From: CAWACP01 sp963780655
GTDB taxonomy: Bacteria; Acidobacteriota; Terriglobia; Bryobacterales; Bryobacteraceae
Reading direction: 5' to 3'
Assembly: GCA_963780655.1 (NCBI GenBank)
Contig: CAWACP010000006.1
Coordinates: 868,001-932,000, forward strand
Length of the DNA stretch: 64,000 nt
How positions within the stretch are numbered: the first letter of the stretch is position 1; every line of letters begins with the position of its first letter. The notes under the pieces were generated by a model. The model searched no databases and was not told the origin of the DNA. It saw nothing but the letters and a program-made list of their open reading frames with translations. Made by a program: the position numbers and the translations under genes. Of this stretch, positions 41,679 through 50,957 are shown piece by piece.

Positions 41679-44180
41679 TCACTCGTGGCGCAACGCGTGG
41701 TTCGGATCCACCTGCACGGCGCGGCGCGTGGGCAGCACGCAGGCCGCAATGGCCACCGAGATCAGCAGAGCAGTCACCATGGTGAAGGTTCCGGGATCGG
41801 CCGATTTAACTTCCCAGATCTCGGAGGACACGAAACGCGCCAGCGCCATGGCGCCCGCGGTCCCGGCGGCAACGCCAATCACGATTACCACGGCGGCCTG
41901 GCGTCCGATCAACGTCAGCACGTCCCATGCGCCCGCGCCTAACGCCATACGGATGCCGATCTCCCGCGTACGCTGTTCCACCGCGAATGCCATCACGCCG
42001 TAGATCCCCACCGCAGCTAATCCGGTCGCGACCGCGGCGAACAACCCGAGGAGCATCGAGTAGTAGCGCGGATATTCCACCTGCTCGGCCAGATACGATT
42101 CCTCGGTTCGGGGGTCCGTCAGTGGGCGGTTACGGTCAACTTCCGCCACCGCGCGGCGCACCGCCGGCAGCGTGCTCATGGGATCGCCCTCGGTCCGCAT
42201 CAGGAATGCCAGCTCCAACTGGATGGTGGTGAACGGTCCCGAACAGTGTTTCGCCTCCTGAACGAAGGGCACGAAGATCGCCGGCTCCTGCCTGCTCTGG
42301 GGATGAGTTGCGGGAATGTCCTTCACCACGGCGACGATCTCCCGCGGCTGATCTTCTTCCGACAAATCCACGCGGATTCGCCGGCCGATCGGATTCTCGC
42401 CCGGAAAGAAGCGCCTGGCCATGGTTTGATTGATGATCGCAACCCAGGGAGAGTTGGTCTTGTCGCCATCGTTGAAATCGCGTCCGCGCAGCATCGGAAT
42501 ACGCATAGTGGCGAAAAAATTTGGCGTGATCGGGAAGAAATCCGCCGTGAGCTCGTCGGCGTTGGCGACCGGCCGGCCCACTATGGTGAACTGCATGGGG
42601 AAATTGGTGACCATCGGCGGAAAAATCATACCGGCCACCGACCGTACCCCCGGCACGGTCTTCAGGCGCTCGAATACGCGCTCGAGCGTCACGCGCGGGC
42701 CGGGATAAATTTCCCACAGCGGAAGGCCGTTGTACAGCCCCACGGGCCGGCCATTCTGCTTCTCGAGGAAGTGATAGCGGAAGGTGAGCAATCCCTTCGG
42801 GTCGCATCCCAGATCGGCGTTCTGCAGTTCCAGAAAACTGCGAATCAACAGTCCGGACCCGATCAGGAGCATCAGCGCGAGCGCGAGTTGCCCGGCAACC
42901 AGCAGGGCCTGGACGCGCGTCCTCGCCGATCCCGCCGTCCCGCCGCGGGTCGCGTCCTTCAACGATTCGACCAGCGTCGCCTTTGACGCCTGCACCGCGG
43001 GAATCACGCCGAAGAGCAATCCGGTGAGGACCGACACGGCTGCGCTGAATATGAGGACGCGCGCATTGATGGCGATGGCGTGAAGCTGCGGAAGCCAGGA
43101 CGGCGCCATGCCCGTCAGAGCGCGCACGCCGGCCCATGCCAGGACAATACCCATGATGCCGCCCATCGTCGAGAGCATCAGGCTTTCAGTCAGGAATTGC
43201 CGGACGATGCGGCCCCGGCCGGCGCCCAGCGCCGAGCGCACGGCGACCTCAGTCTGCCGCGACGACGAGCGCGCCAGCAGCAGAGCGGCAACGTTCGAAC
43301 ACGCGATTAGTAACACGAAGGCCACGGCGCCCTGCAGCAACAGCAGCGGCCGGTTGATAAATCCGAACAGCGCCTCGCGAATCGGCTGCACGCGGGCGGT
43401 CCACGGCTTTCCATGCTGGCTGTCCTGAATGGGAAACTCATGCGCCAACCGGGCTGAAATCCCATCCATCTCGCTCTGCGCCTGCTGGATCGAAACGCCG
43501 GGCTTCAGCCGCGCCGCGACGGTCAGGAACCTGGCGGAGCCGCGCAGCTGCACATGGTTGATCAGAAGCGGAGCGAGGTAATCGCCCCTCTCATCGCTGA
43601 AACGAAAATCGGGCGGCATGACGCCGATGATCGATGTATTCTGGCCATCGATGAGAACCTGGCGACCGATGATGTCTCTGGCGCCGGCGAATCTCCTGAT
43701 CCAGAGGCGGTAGCTGATCAGAATCACTGGCGCCGCGTGATCCACCTGGTCCTCTGACTCGGTGAACAGCCGTCCGATGAGCGGCGACGCCCCAAGGACG
43801 CGCAGAAGCGCAGGCGTAATATTCTCGCCTTCCACCTGCTCAGCCGGCATTCCGTTCTCGGCCGCGCCGAAGTCCAGCTCGTTGGCGACGGCGGCGCCGA
43901 GCGCCTCAAACGAACGAGCCTGCCCCTTCCACGCGAGCATGTCCGGAATCGAGGCGCCCTGGTTCTGGTCCGGATGACCCGGCGCAACGCTGGAAATGAC
44001 GACGAGCCGGTCCGGGTCGCGCCACGGCAGCGAGCCGAGAAGGATGGTATTGACGAGGGTGAAGATGGCCGTGTTCAGGCCTATGCCAACCGCCAGCGAC
44101 AACGCCGCGACGGTCGTAAAAAGCGGCCGCTTCGACAATACGCGAAGACCGTACCGAAGGTCCTGGGAGAAATCGCTCAC
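41679..44180 (-). CDS. ADOP family permease (FtsX/MacB-type)
   Basis: An 833-residue membrane protein. The N-terminus FSQDLRYGLRVLSKRPLFTTVAALSLAVGIGLNTAIFTLVNTILL is the standard first helix of the acidobacterial duplicated orphan permeases (TIGR03434). A MacB-type periplasmic domain follows, then a central set of membrane helices (LLLLQGAVAFVLLIACSNVAALLLARSSSRQTEVAVRSALGAGRGRI), a second periplasmic domain, and the C-terminal FtsX helices (GVMAFAVEQRTREIGIRMALGAGAWDVL). No ABC ATPase is adjacent, hence orphan, and unlike the ADOP at 55786 it has no PadR gene. The GTG at 44180 is the only start that keeps the conserved N-terminus. Role unresolved; toxin or peptide efflux has been suggested for the fold. 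Confidence 0.92.
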   Translation of the reverse strand: MSDFSQDLRYGLRVLSKRPLFTTVAALSLAVGIGLNTAIFTLVNTILLGSLPWRDPDRLVVISSVAPGHPDQNQGASIPDMLAWKGQARSFEALGAAVANELDFGAAENGMPAEQVEGENITPALLRVLGASPLIGRLFTESEDQVDHAAPVILISYRLWIRRFAGARDIIGRQVLIDGQNTSIIGVMPPDFRFSDERGDYLAPLLINHVQLRGSARFLTVAARLKPGVSIQQAQSEMDGISARLAHEFPIQDSQHGKPWTARVQPIREALFGFINRPLLLLQGAVAFVLLIACSNVAALLLARSSSRQTEVAVRSALGAGRGRIVRQFLTESLMLSTMGGIMGIVLAWAGVRALTGMAPSWLPQLHAIAINARVLIFSAAVSVLTGLLFGVIPAVQASKATLVESLKDATRGGTAGSARTRVQALLVAGQLALALMLLIGSGLLIRSFLELQNADLGCDPKGLLTFRYHFLEKQNGRPVGLYNGLPLWEIYPGPRVTLERVFERLKTVPGVRSVAGMIFPPMVTNFPMQFTIVGRPVANADELTADFFPITPNFFATMRIPMLRGRDFNDGDKTNSPWVAIINQTMARRFFPGENPIGRRIRVDLSEEDQPREIVAVVKDIPATHPQSRQEPAIFVPFVQEAKHCSGPFTTIQLELAFLMRTEGDPMSTLPAVRRAVAEVDRNRPLTDPRTEESYLAEQVEYPRYYSMLLGLFAAVATGLAAVGIYGVMAFAVEQRTREIGIRMALGAGAWDVLTLIGRQAAVVIVIGVAAGTAGAMALARFVSSEIWEVKSADPGTFTMVTALLISVAIAACVLPTRRAVQVDPNHALRHE

Positions 44181-44275
44181 CGGGTTGTCCGAGTTTCGGC
44201 CAACTGGCTCGGAAAGTCCATGGACCAGGGATCACCTGATCTAACGGTGCAAGTTGGTGGTGAAGCGGCGCTTAT

Positions 44276-44635
44276 TCACACGCGCGGCTCGGTTCTCACG
44301 GCGCCAAAATACACCCGCGCCGGGCGGCGCAGGAGGAAGTATGCGATCACTGCGCACAGCAGGGCGTGTATTGCCACCTCACGCCACGAATGGAATGCGC
44401 TCACGATCACGTGGAATGCGATCCAGGCGAGCGCGAGCCACCGCGCCCAGTTTCGCCCGCGCAGCATGTACACTCCGGCGACGACCGCTGCGGCGCTCAC
44501 CAGTTCCACCAGCAGCGTGTCCCACGGAAACGGGTGCAGAGCCTTGAACTCGGGTGCGTGAAGGCCAACGCCGACGAGGCCTGTCACAATGTAGAGCCAC
44601 GCGAGGATGGTCACCGAAAGCGGCCGATTGGTCAT
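44276..44635 (-). CDS. Small four-helix membrane protein
   Basis: A 119-residue protein with four predicted membrane helices: VTILAWLYIVTGLVGVGL, LLVELVSAAAVVAGVYML, WLALAWIAFHVIVSAF and AIHALLCAVIAYFLL. The short Arg-containing loops (RGRNWARW) suggest an N-in/C-in layout. No specific family is recognised; DoxX-like or 'DUF2127-like' small proteins have similar plans. The ATG lies two bases after the stop of the VOC gene on the same strand, so both are one transcript. Confidence 0.6.
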   Translation of the reverse strand: MTNRPLSVTILAWLYIVTGLVGVGLHAPEFKALHPFPWDTLLVELVSAAAVVAGVYMLRGRNWARWLALAWIAFHVIVSAFHSWREVAIHALLCAVIAYFLLRRPARVYFGAVRTEPRV

Positions 44636-44637
44636 CG

Positions 44638-45477
44638 CTACTCGAGAATCTTACCGACGAGCCACATGTGCCCAAAGGGGTCGAGCAGACTGCCCTGCAG
44701 CATTCTGCGGACAGGGCGCGGTCCGGCCGTCGGATATGTGTGTTCCACAACCGGACTTCGCTCGACGGCCCCGGCGTCCAGAGCCCGCGCGTGGACCGCA
44801 ACCGGATCGCTCACGAAGAGCTCGATCCTGACCGTGGTGAAACCGGCGCCGGCCGGGCCTCGTGTTCCGTACTCAGGCGACTCGGTGGAGAGAAAGAACT
44901 GAGCGCCGTGAACCGAGAGGCCGGCTACCACGTGCTCATCGCCCAGACGCCAAAGAACGGTGGCATCGAATGCTGCCTGGTAGAACTCGATGGCGGCATT
45001 ACCGTCCGCGACGGCCAGCATCGGCGAGATCTGCGGCGTCAGGATCGCGGGCTCGGCAATGGTAGCGCCCCATTCGTCCGGACTCCGATCGTGAGCGTGG
45101 CGCGAGAACAGCCAGTGGTGGCCGGCGAAGTCCTCGACGCCGTACTGCAGTTCGCCGTACACGGTTTCGTGCAGATCCTCGACAATGTTGGCGCCCGCGG
45201 ATTTCGCCCTTTCGAAGTGGCGTTCCACGTCCTCGACGAACACGGTGAGACTCTGGGTGCCGTGTCCCGTCTGTGCCGGCGTCTTCTCACCGTCCCGAGC
45301 TCTCCTGACCATGATCCACGCATGGCCGAGATGCATCTGAGCGCCGCTGGGCTCGCCGTAGCGGTAATGTTCGGTGAACCCGAACGTTCTCGTCAACCAG
45401 GCGACTGCCTCGCCCACGTCCGGATAGATGATGTGCGGCAGCACGGTATTGGTGGGTACAGAGCGATTCGAAATCAC
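44638..45477 (-). CDS. Two-domain VOC (glyoxalase/bleomycin-resistance-like) protein
   Basis: A 279-residue protein from GTG 45477. Two vicinal-oxygen-chelate modules in tandem: the first with VLPHIIYPDVGEAVAWLTRTFGF, MHLGHAWIMV and SLTVFVEDVERHFERAKSAGANI, and VEDFAGHHWLF; the second with ISPMLAVADGNAAIEFYQAAFDA, AQFFLSTESPEYG and LLDPFGHMWLVGKI. The closing 'DPFGHxW' motif is common to PhnB-like VOC proteins. Enzymatic activity cannot be assigned. The frame extends upstream to 45747 but that part is antisense to the GH13 gene's end and has no conserved content. Confidence 0.82.
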   Translation of the reverse strand: MISNRSVPTNTVLPHIIYPDVGEAVAWLTRTFGFTEHYRYGEPSGAQMHLGHAWIMVRRARDGEKTPAQTGHGTQSLTVFVEDVERHFERAKSAGANIVEDLHETVYGELQYGVEDFAGHHWLFSRHAHDRSPDEWGATIAEPAILTPQISPMLAVADGNAAIEFYQAAFDATVLWRLGDEHVVAGLSVHGAQFFLSTESPEYGTRGPAGAGFTTVRIELFVSDPVAVHARALDAGAVERSPVVEHTYPTAGPRPVRRMLQGSLLDPFGHMWLVGKILE

Positions 45478-45500
45478 AGATTCGTTTTTACCACGCGCTG

Positions 45501-46850
45501 TCACTCGCGTACAGGCGAACTGAGCTTCAGAATGCGAAAGCCCCACGCATCGAGGGACAGCGCCGGCAAGGCCGTTGGGGCCGGCTTTGAGTCGCCGAGT
45601 CGCGGAGTCATGTCTTCGAACTGCCCCGCGGCTTCCACGGTTCCGAAAAACGGCCGGCTGGAACAATTCACGGCTACCAGGAACTGCTCTCCTGCGGCAC
45701 GGCGCCAGAACGTCAGGATGCGATCGGTATCCGAATTGGAGATCCACTCGGTGGCGCCCTGCTCGAGCGCGGCGTGGGACCGGCGCAGCGCGATGAGTTG
45801 TGAATACAGCTTCGGGAATTCGGGCCGGCGCTCGGAGATGCTCCAGAACACCGGCATCTTCTCGAACAGGGCCGGCGCACCGGACTCGGTGGTATCGCCC
45901 ACCTCCATGCCGTTGTAGAGCAGCGGAACTCCGTCCAGCGTGAAGACCAGAACGGAGGCTGCCAAAGCGCCGCGCTCTCCAAACCGCGCGATGGCTCGCT
46001 TCTCATCGTGGTCGTCGGAGAAGCGCATCTCCATGGCGCCTTTCGGATACTGCGCGCGCGTTTGCTCCCACTCCGCTCGCAGCGCCGCAGCCGGCGCGCC
46101 CTGCTCGAAAATGTCGGTCAATTTGCTGTGGAACGGCCACGCGTAATCCAGATCGAAAGCTTTCACCAGCAATTGAGGCTCGTGCGCTTCGGCGATCATG
46201 ATGATCGAGGGCTTGATCTGTTCGAGTTGCCGGCGCGCGTCCTCCCAGAAATCCACCGGCACCGCGAACGCTACATCGCAGCGGAAGCCATCCAGATCGA
46301 AGTCGCGGATCCAGTACTTCAGCATGTCGACCATGTACTTTCTCAGATCCTGGTTGGCGTAGTTCAGGCCGGCGACGTCCGCCCAGTCGGGCTCAGGAGG
46401 AATCACGTTGCCGGCGGCGTCGTGCTTGTAGTATTCGGGATGCTTCATCAGCACGTTGTCCCAGGCCGTGTGATTCGCCACGATGTCGATGATGATCTTC
46501 AACCCGTGCTCATGCGCCTGTTGCACCAGCCGCTTGAGATCGGCTGCCGTGCCGTAGTCGGGATTGATGGCGTAGTAGTCGCGAACCGCGTACGGGCTTC
46601 CGAGCGATCCCTTCTTCTTCAATTGGCCGGGCGGCTGAATCGGCATGAGCCAGAGAACCGTCACTCCGAGTTTCTGAAGCCGGGGCAGTTGAGCCTCGAT
46701 ACCGCGAAAGTCGCCGCTCGGCGAAAAGGCGCGCGGATAGATTTCGTAAATAACGCCCGATTTCACCCAGTCGGCGCTGGGGCGAGCGTCGCGCTGCTGG
46801 GCCGCGCCGAGTGAGGCGAGCAATAGCGCCGCTGCAAGCTGATAACGCAT
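45501..46850 (-). CDS. GH13 alpha-amylase family glycoside hydrolase, exported
   Basis: A 449-residue enzyme with a short signal peptide. Conserved regions: VIYEIYPRAF; region I DIVANHT; region II FDLDGFRCDVAFAVP with the catalytic nucleophile Asp; region III IMIAEAHEPQLL with the acid/base Glu; region IV MRFSDDHDEKR with the third Asp. The C-terminal beta domain is short (FLVAVNCSSRPFFGTVEAAGQFEDM). Together these point to a maltogenic or neopullulanase-like amylase that acts outside the cytoplasm. Specificity is not clear from motifs alone. Confidence 0.9.
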   Translation of the reverse strand: MRYQLAAALLLASLGAAQQRDARPSADWVKSGVIYEIYPRAFSPSGDFRGIEAQLPRLQKLGVTVLWLMPIQPPGQLKKKGSLGSPYAVRDYYAINPDYGTAADLKRLVQQAHEHGLKIIIDIVANHTAWDNVLMKHPEYYKHDAAGNVIPPEPDWADVAGLNYANQDLRKYMVDMLKYWIRDFDLDGFRCDVAFAVPVDFWEDARRQLEQIKPSIIMIAEAHEPQLLVKAFDLDYAWPFHSKLTDIFEQGAPAAALRAEWEQTRAQYPKGAMEMRFSDDHDEKRAIARFGERGALAASVLVFTLDGVPLLYNGMEVGDTTESGAPALFEKMPVFWSISERRPEFPKLYSQLIALRRSHAALEQGATEWISNSDTDRILTFWRRAAGEQFLVAVNCSSRPFFGTVEAAGQFEDMTPRLGDSKPAPTALPALSLDAWGFRILKLSSPVRE

Positions 46851-46914
46851 AGTTCAACACTATCGGAAACCGGTCGGCGTGGGCGGTCTGTCTGTTCAGT
46901 TATGATCACGACGG

Positions 46915-47612
46915 ATGCGACTGCCCGATTACGTCTCGATCTGCTTGCTCGTATTTTCGCCGTGCGCGATTGCGCAAACCGGAACGGCAAGCCTGACGGG
47001 TACCGTTGGGGATGGCGCGGGAGCGATTATACCGGGCGTTCTGGTTGAATTGCGGGATGCGAAGGAAGTCGTCGCAGCGCGATCAAACGCCGACGCTAAT
47101 GGCGTCTTCATCTTGATCGGTATCTCCGCCGGCACTTGTACTCTGCGGCTGGCCCAGTCAGGCTTCGATCCGCTAACAGTAAGGTCACTCGAAATTCACG
47201 ACGGAGAGAGGAGAACGTTGCCGGATCTCACCCTGGACGTTCCTGCGGATCGCCTTTCCGCGAATCTGTGCGGCTGTTACCGCCCGGGACTCAGACGGGC
47301 GGTCTTGGTGGAACCGTGAAACGGTTCAATGCACGCCCGATTCCGGGCGCGCGCGTGAGCTTGCTCTGCGGAGATAGAAAGGTCTGCGCGTCGATGAAAA
47401 CCGATTGGCACGGAAACTTTCTGTTTCAGGACCTGCCAGCGGGTACGTATTCAATTCGGGTCAACGCCGCCGGCCACTACTCGCTGGAGCAGCCCGACTA
47501 CCGCGTTGACTCAGGGGTCGAAGCGACGTGGGCGCCTGTGGAGATGGAGCATTGTCCCAACGGAAACTGCGATCCCGCTCTGCGCCCGAAAAAGCCTCTA
47601 GTGATCTGCGAG
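46915..47612 (+). pseudogene. Frameshifted carboxypeptidase-regulatory-like exported protein
   Basis: From ATG 46915 one frame gives a signal peptide (LLVFSPCAIAQTG) and a regulatory-like module (ASLTGTVGDGAGAIIPGVLVEL, DANGVFILIGISAGTCTLRLAQSGF) and stops at 47319. A different frame then carries a second module: GGLGGTVKRFNARPIPGARVSLL, DWHGNFLFQDLPAGTYSIRVNAAGHY and an end NGNCDPALRPKKPLVICE. That frame has no stop there and reads on antisense into rplK. One frameshift near 47270-47310 joins the two. Either the gene is decayed, or two proteins are made. The lost stop near 47612 suggests decay. Confidence 0.6.
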
Positions 47613-47618
47613 TGGCGC

Positions 47619-48050
47619 TTACGCCACTACTTCGACGCCCATACTACGAGCGGTGCCCTTCACCGAACGGACCGCGGCGGCCACGTCGAAGGCGTTCAGG
47701 TCGGGCATCTTGATCTTCGCGATCTCTTTCACCTGCTCCTCGGTGATCTTGCCCACCTTGTTCTTGTTCGGCTCGGCGGAGCCCTTCGCCAGATTCACGG
47801 CGCGCTTGATCAGCACCGGCACCGGCGGAGTCTTGGTGATGAACGTGAAGGAGCGGTCCGAGTAGATGGTGATCACCACCGGGATGATCAGCCCTTCCTG
47901 GTCCTTGCCGCTGGTCTTCGCGTTGAAGGCCTTGCAGAACTCCATGATGTTGACGCCCTGCGGACCGAGCGCGGTGCCCACCGGAGGGGCCGGGGTTGCC
48001 TTGCCCGCGGGAATCTGAAGCTTTACGTTTGCGTTTACTTTCTTCGCCAT
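47619..48050 (-). CDS. rplK: Ribosomal protein L11
   Basis: A 143-residue protein with all L11 landmarks: KLQIPAGKATPAPPVGTALGPQGVNIMEFCKAFNAKT in the N-domain and VKEIAKIKMPDLNAFDVAAAVRSVKGTARSMGV in the rRNA-binding C-domain. It binds 23S rRNA at the GTPase centre and is needed for RelA response. It lies nine bases after nusG in the usual order. In most bacteria rplA follows directly; here the block ends and a convergent pseudogene begins. Confidence 0.97.
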   Translation of the reverse strand: MAKKVNANVKLQIPAGKATPAPPVGTALGPQGVNIMEFCKAFNAKTSGKDQEGLIIPVVITIYSDRSFTFITKTPPVPVLIKRAVNLAKGSAEPNKNKVGKITEEQVKEIAKIKMPDLNAFDVAAAVRSVKGTARSMGVEVVA

Positions 48051-48059
48051 TCGGAACCC

Positions 48060-48767
48060 TTATGAGATCTTTTCAACCTGTGTGAATTCAAGTTCGACCG
48101 GCGTGGAACGGCCGAAAATCGTGACCATCACCCGCAGCGTGTCGCGCTCGGAGTTGACTTCGTCCACCTTGCCCGAGAAACTCGCGAACGGCCCGTCGAT
48201 GATGCGCACGGTCTCGTTCTTCTCGAACGTCTGCTTCGGCCGGGGCCGGTCGGCAGAGGTGGCCTGCCGGTACAGAATCGAGTTCACTTCGTCGGCGGTC
48301 AGCGGCACGGGATTGTTCCCGCCGCCGACAAAACCGGTGACCCGAGGCGTGTTCTTCACTTCGTGCCAGAGCTGGTCGTCCATGGCCATCTCCACCAGCA
48401 CGTAGCCCGGATAGAGCAGGCGCTTGCTGATCACCTTGCGGCCGGAGCGCATCTCCACCACCTCTTCAGTGGGGATGAGCACGTTGCCGATCTTGTCCGC
48501 GAAACCGAAGGCCTCGGCGCGGCTGCGCAACGAGTCGGCTACCTTCTGTTCGAAGCCCGAATAAGTGTGGATGATATACCAGCGTTTCCCGTTGTCTTCC
48601 ACAACCGGCACAGCTTCCGCGCCGTCGGATTGAGGCGCTGAGCCGTTGGACGAAACGTCCGCTGCTTCGCCCGGCTCCTCGCCGGCGCCGGCAAGCGGCT
48701 CGGCATTGTCTGCCGGCAGGTCCTGCGACTCTTCCGGTTGCTCCGTGTTTTCGAGATCTTCTGCCAT
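48060..48767 (-). CDS. nusG: Transcription elongation/antitermination factor NusG
   Basis: A 235-residue protein. The NGN domain is WYIIHTYSGFEQKVADSLRSRAEAFG with IPTEEVVEMRSGRKVISKRLLYPGYVLVEM and TPRVTGFVGGGNNPVPL; the KOW domain is KNETVRIIDGPFASFSGKVDEVNSERDTLRV. It binds RNA polymerase, promotes elongation and couples to the ribosome or Rho. The first 58 residues are an acidic extension rich in Glu, Asp, Ala and Pro that is absent from E. coli NusG (181 residues). It sits between secE and rplK as usual. A second NusG-like gene is at 63315. Confidence 0.96.
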   Translation of the reverse strand: MAEDLENTEQPEESQDLPADNAEPLAGAGEEPGEAADVSSNGSAPQSDGAEAVPVVEDNGKRWYIIHTYSGFEQKVADSLRSRAEAFGFADKIGNVLIPTEEVVEMRSGRKVISKRLLYPGYVLVEMAMDDQLWHEVKNTPRVTGFVGGGNNPVPLTADEVNSILYRQATSADRPRPKQTFEKNETVRIIDGPFASFSGKVDEVNSERDTLRVMVTIFGRSTPVELEFTQVEKIS

Positions 48768-48774
48768 CAGGACC

Positions 48775-49035
48775 TTAACGCGAAAATGCGCTGAAGATGC
48801 GGTTAATGAGACGGCTCACCAGCGCGTCCACCACGAAGAAGTAGCCGGCGAACAGGAACACGGCGACGATGACGACCAGAGTGGTAGCGCGCACCTGTTT
48901 CCAGTTCGGCCAGGTGACTCGCCGCATTTCGTTGCGGAGATCCTGGACGTAGTCTCTGACCTTATTCGGCCAGTTTAGTGCCCGTTGCCCGGCGGATACG
49001 GTCGGTTCGTTTGCCATCGCCCTTGCTATTGCCAT
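48775..49035 (-). CDS. secE: Preprotein translocase subunit SecE
   Basis: An 86-residue protein with the SecE core: KVRDYVQDLRNEMRRVTWPNWKQVRATTLVVIVAVFLFAGYFFVVDALVSRLI, that is, the amphipathic helix with the VTWP motif followed by one membrane helix. It clamps SecY in the translocon. Start 49035 lies 17 bases after the tRNA-Trp 3' end; an in-frame ATG at 49017 is an alternative. Position between tRNA-Trp and nusG is standard. Confidence 0.95.
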   Translation of the reverse strand: MAIARAMANEPTVSAGQRALNWPNKVRDYVQDLRNEMRRVTWPNWKQVRATTLVVIVAVFLFAGYFFVVDALVSRLINRIFSAFSR

Positions 49036-49051
49036 GTGTTCGTGACTCGAA

Positions 49052-49126
49052 TGGCAGGGGCGGAGGGATTCGAACCCCCACTCGCGGTTTTGGAGACCGC
49101 TGGTCTGCCGTTAAACCTACGCCCCT
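49052..49126 (-). tRNA. tRNA-Trp (anticodon CCA)
   Basis: Read leftwards, the acceptor AGGGGCG (5' end at 49126) pairs with CGCCCCT. The anticodon stem GCGGT/ACCGC holds loop CTCCAAA with anticodon CCA. The T-arm is GGGGGTTCGAATCCC. Discriminator base is G and the CCA end is encoded (49052-49054). It lies between rpmG and secE, its position in many bacteria. Confidence 0.96.
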
Positions 49127-49196
49127 GTTTACTTCCTTGTTCGGCAGACCGCAAGACGCATCACGCGCAGCCGCCTGCATCTACATTAGTTTACTT

Positions 49197-49343
49197 TATT
49201 TCCTTGTGCGCCCGGTGGCAGCGGCAGAACGGACAGTACTTGCTCAGTTCCAAACGCTCGGTGGTAGTCTTCTTGTTCTTTGTTTTGTTGTAGTTCTTGC
49301 GCTTGCACTCGGTGCACTGCAGCGTAATGATCTCTCGCGCCAT
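49197..49343 (-). CDS. rpmG: Ribosomal protein L33
   Basis: A 48-residue protein that starts MAREIITLQCTECKRKNY and ends YCPFCRRHRAHKE. Two CxxC pairs make this the zinc-binding form of L33. The ATG lies three bases after the tuf stop codon. It is too short for most automated open-frame lists, but the sequence is diagnostic. A structural protein of the large subunit near the E-site. Confidence 0.96.
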
Positions 49344-49346
49344 TGT

Positions 49347-50534
<1,188 letters not shown>

Positions 50535-50621
50535 GTCAGGTACCTTCCTGGAAATGCCGGTGCGCAACCGGCTTGCGCGCGCCTGCCCGCCACGAAGTCG
50601 CGCGGCGGGCGGCCGAAAAAC

Positions 50622-50697
<76 letters not shown>

Positions 50698-50707
50698 GGC
50701 AAAACTC

Positions 50708-50795
50708 TGGTGGACAGGGGAGGATTCGAACCTCCGTAGCTCTAGCGAGCGGCAGATTTACAGTCTGCTGCCATTAACCACTCGGCCACCTGTCC
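50708..50795 (-). tRNA. tRNA-Tyr (anticodon GTA)
   Basis: Acceptor GGACAGG pairs with CCTGTCC. The anticodon loop CTGTAAA (anticodon GTA) is closed by CAGA/TCTG. A long variable arm, GCTCGCTAGAGC-type, follows, as in class II bacterial tRNA-Tyr. CCA is encoded at 50708-50710. A degraded copy of its 5' half lies 1063 bases upstream at 51826-51858. Confidence 0.96.
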
Positions 50796-50936
50796 AAAGC
50801 ACAGCCTGACCCTCCAACATCATGTCGCCTGAAAACGAGGGGATGACCGAAAGGGCAGGACACCGGCGTGCTGTCCTTCAATAGATCAAGCCGGACGTTA
50901 TTTATTGTATTGGACCGGCGGCGGGACGCGCAAGCG
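50763..50936. repeat. Direct repeat copy 1 (tRNA-Tyr 5' half plus promoter)
   Basis: 174 bases that recur at 51826-52001 with high identity, offset by 1063-1064 bases. The repeat starts in the anticodon arm of the intact tRNA-Tyr and covers its 5' half, leader and promoter. A 889-base island with one gene lies between the copies. Confidence 0.9.
50904..50933 (-). promoter_or_regulatory. Sigma-70-like promoter for tRNA-Tyr/tRNA-Thr/tuf
   Basis: Read leftwards: TTGCGC (50928-50933), spacer of 18 bases, TACAAT (50904-50909). The start would be about 100 bases before tRNA-Tyr. A hairpin GGACA/TGTCC lies in the leader at about 50858-50876. The same two boxes with the same spacing are kept in repeat copy 2. 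Confidence 0.6.
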
Positions 50937-50957
50937 CGCGAGTCCCCGAGTCCACGG

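Noticed and set aside
47136..48065. A 309-codon plus-strand frame as one complete gene
   Set aside because: Only its part up to about 47612 looks like protein; the rest is antisense to rplK.
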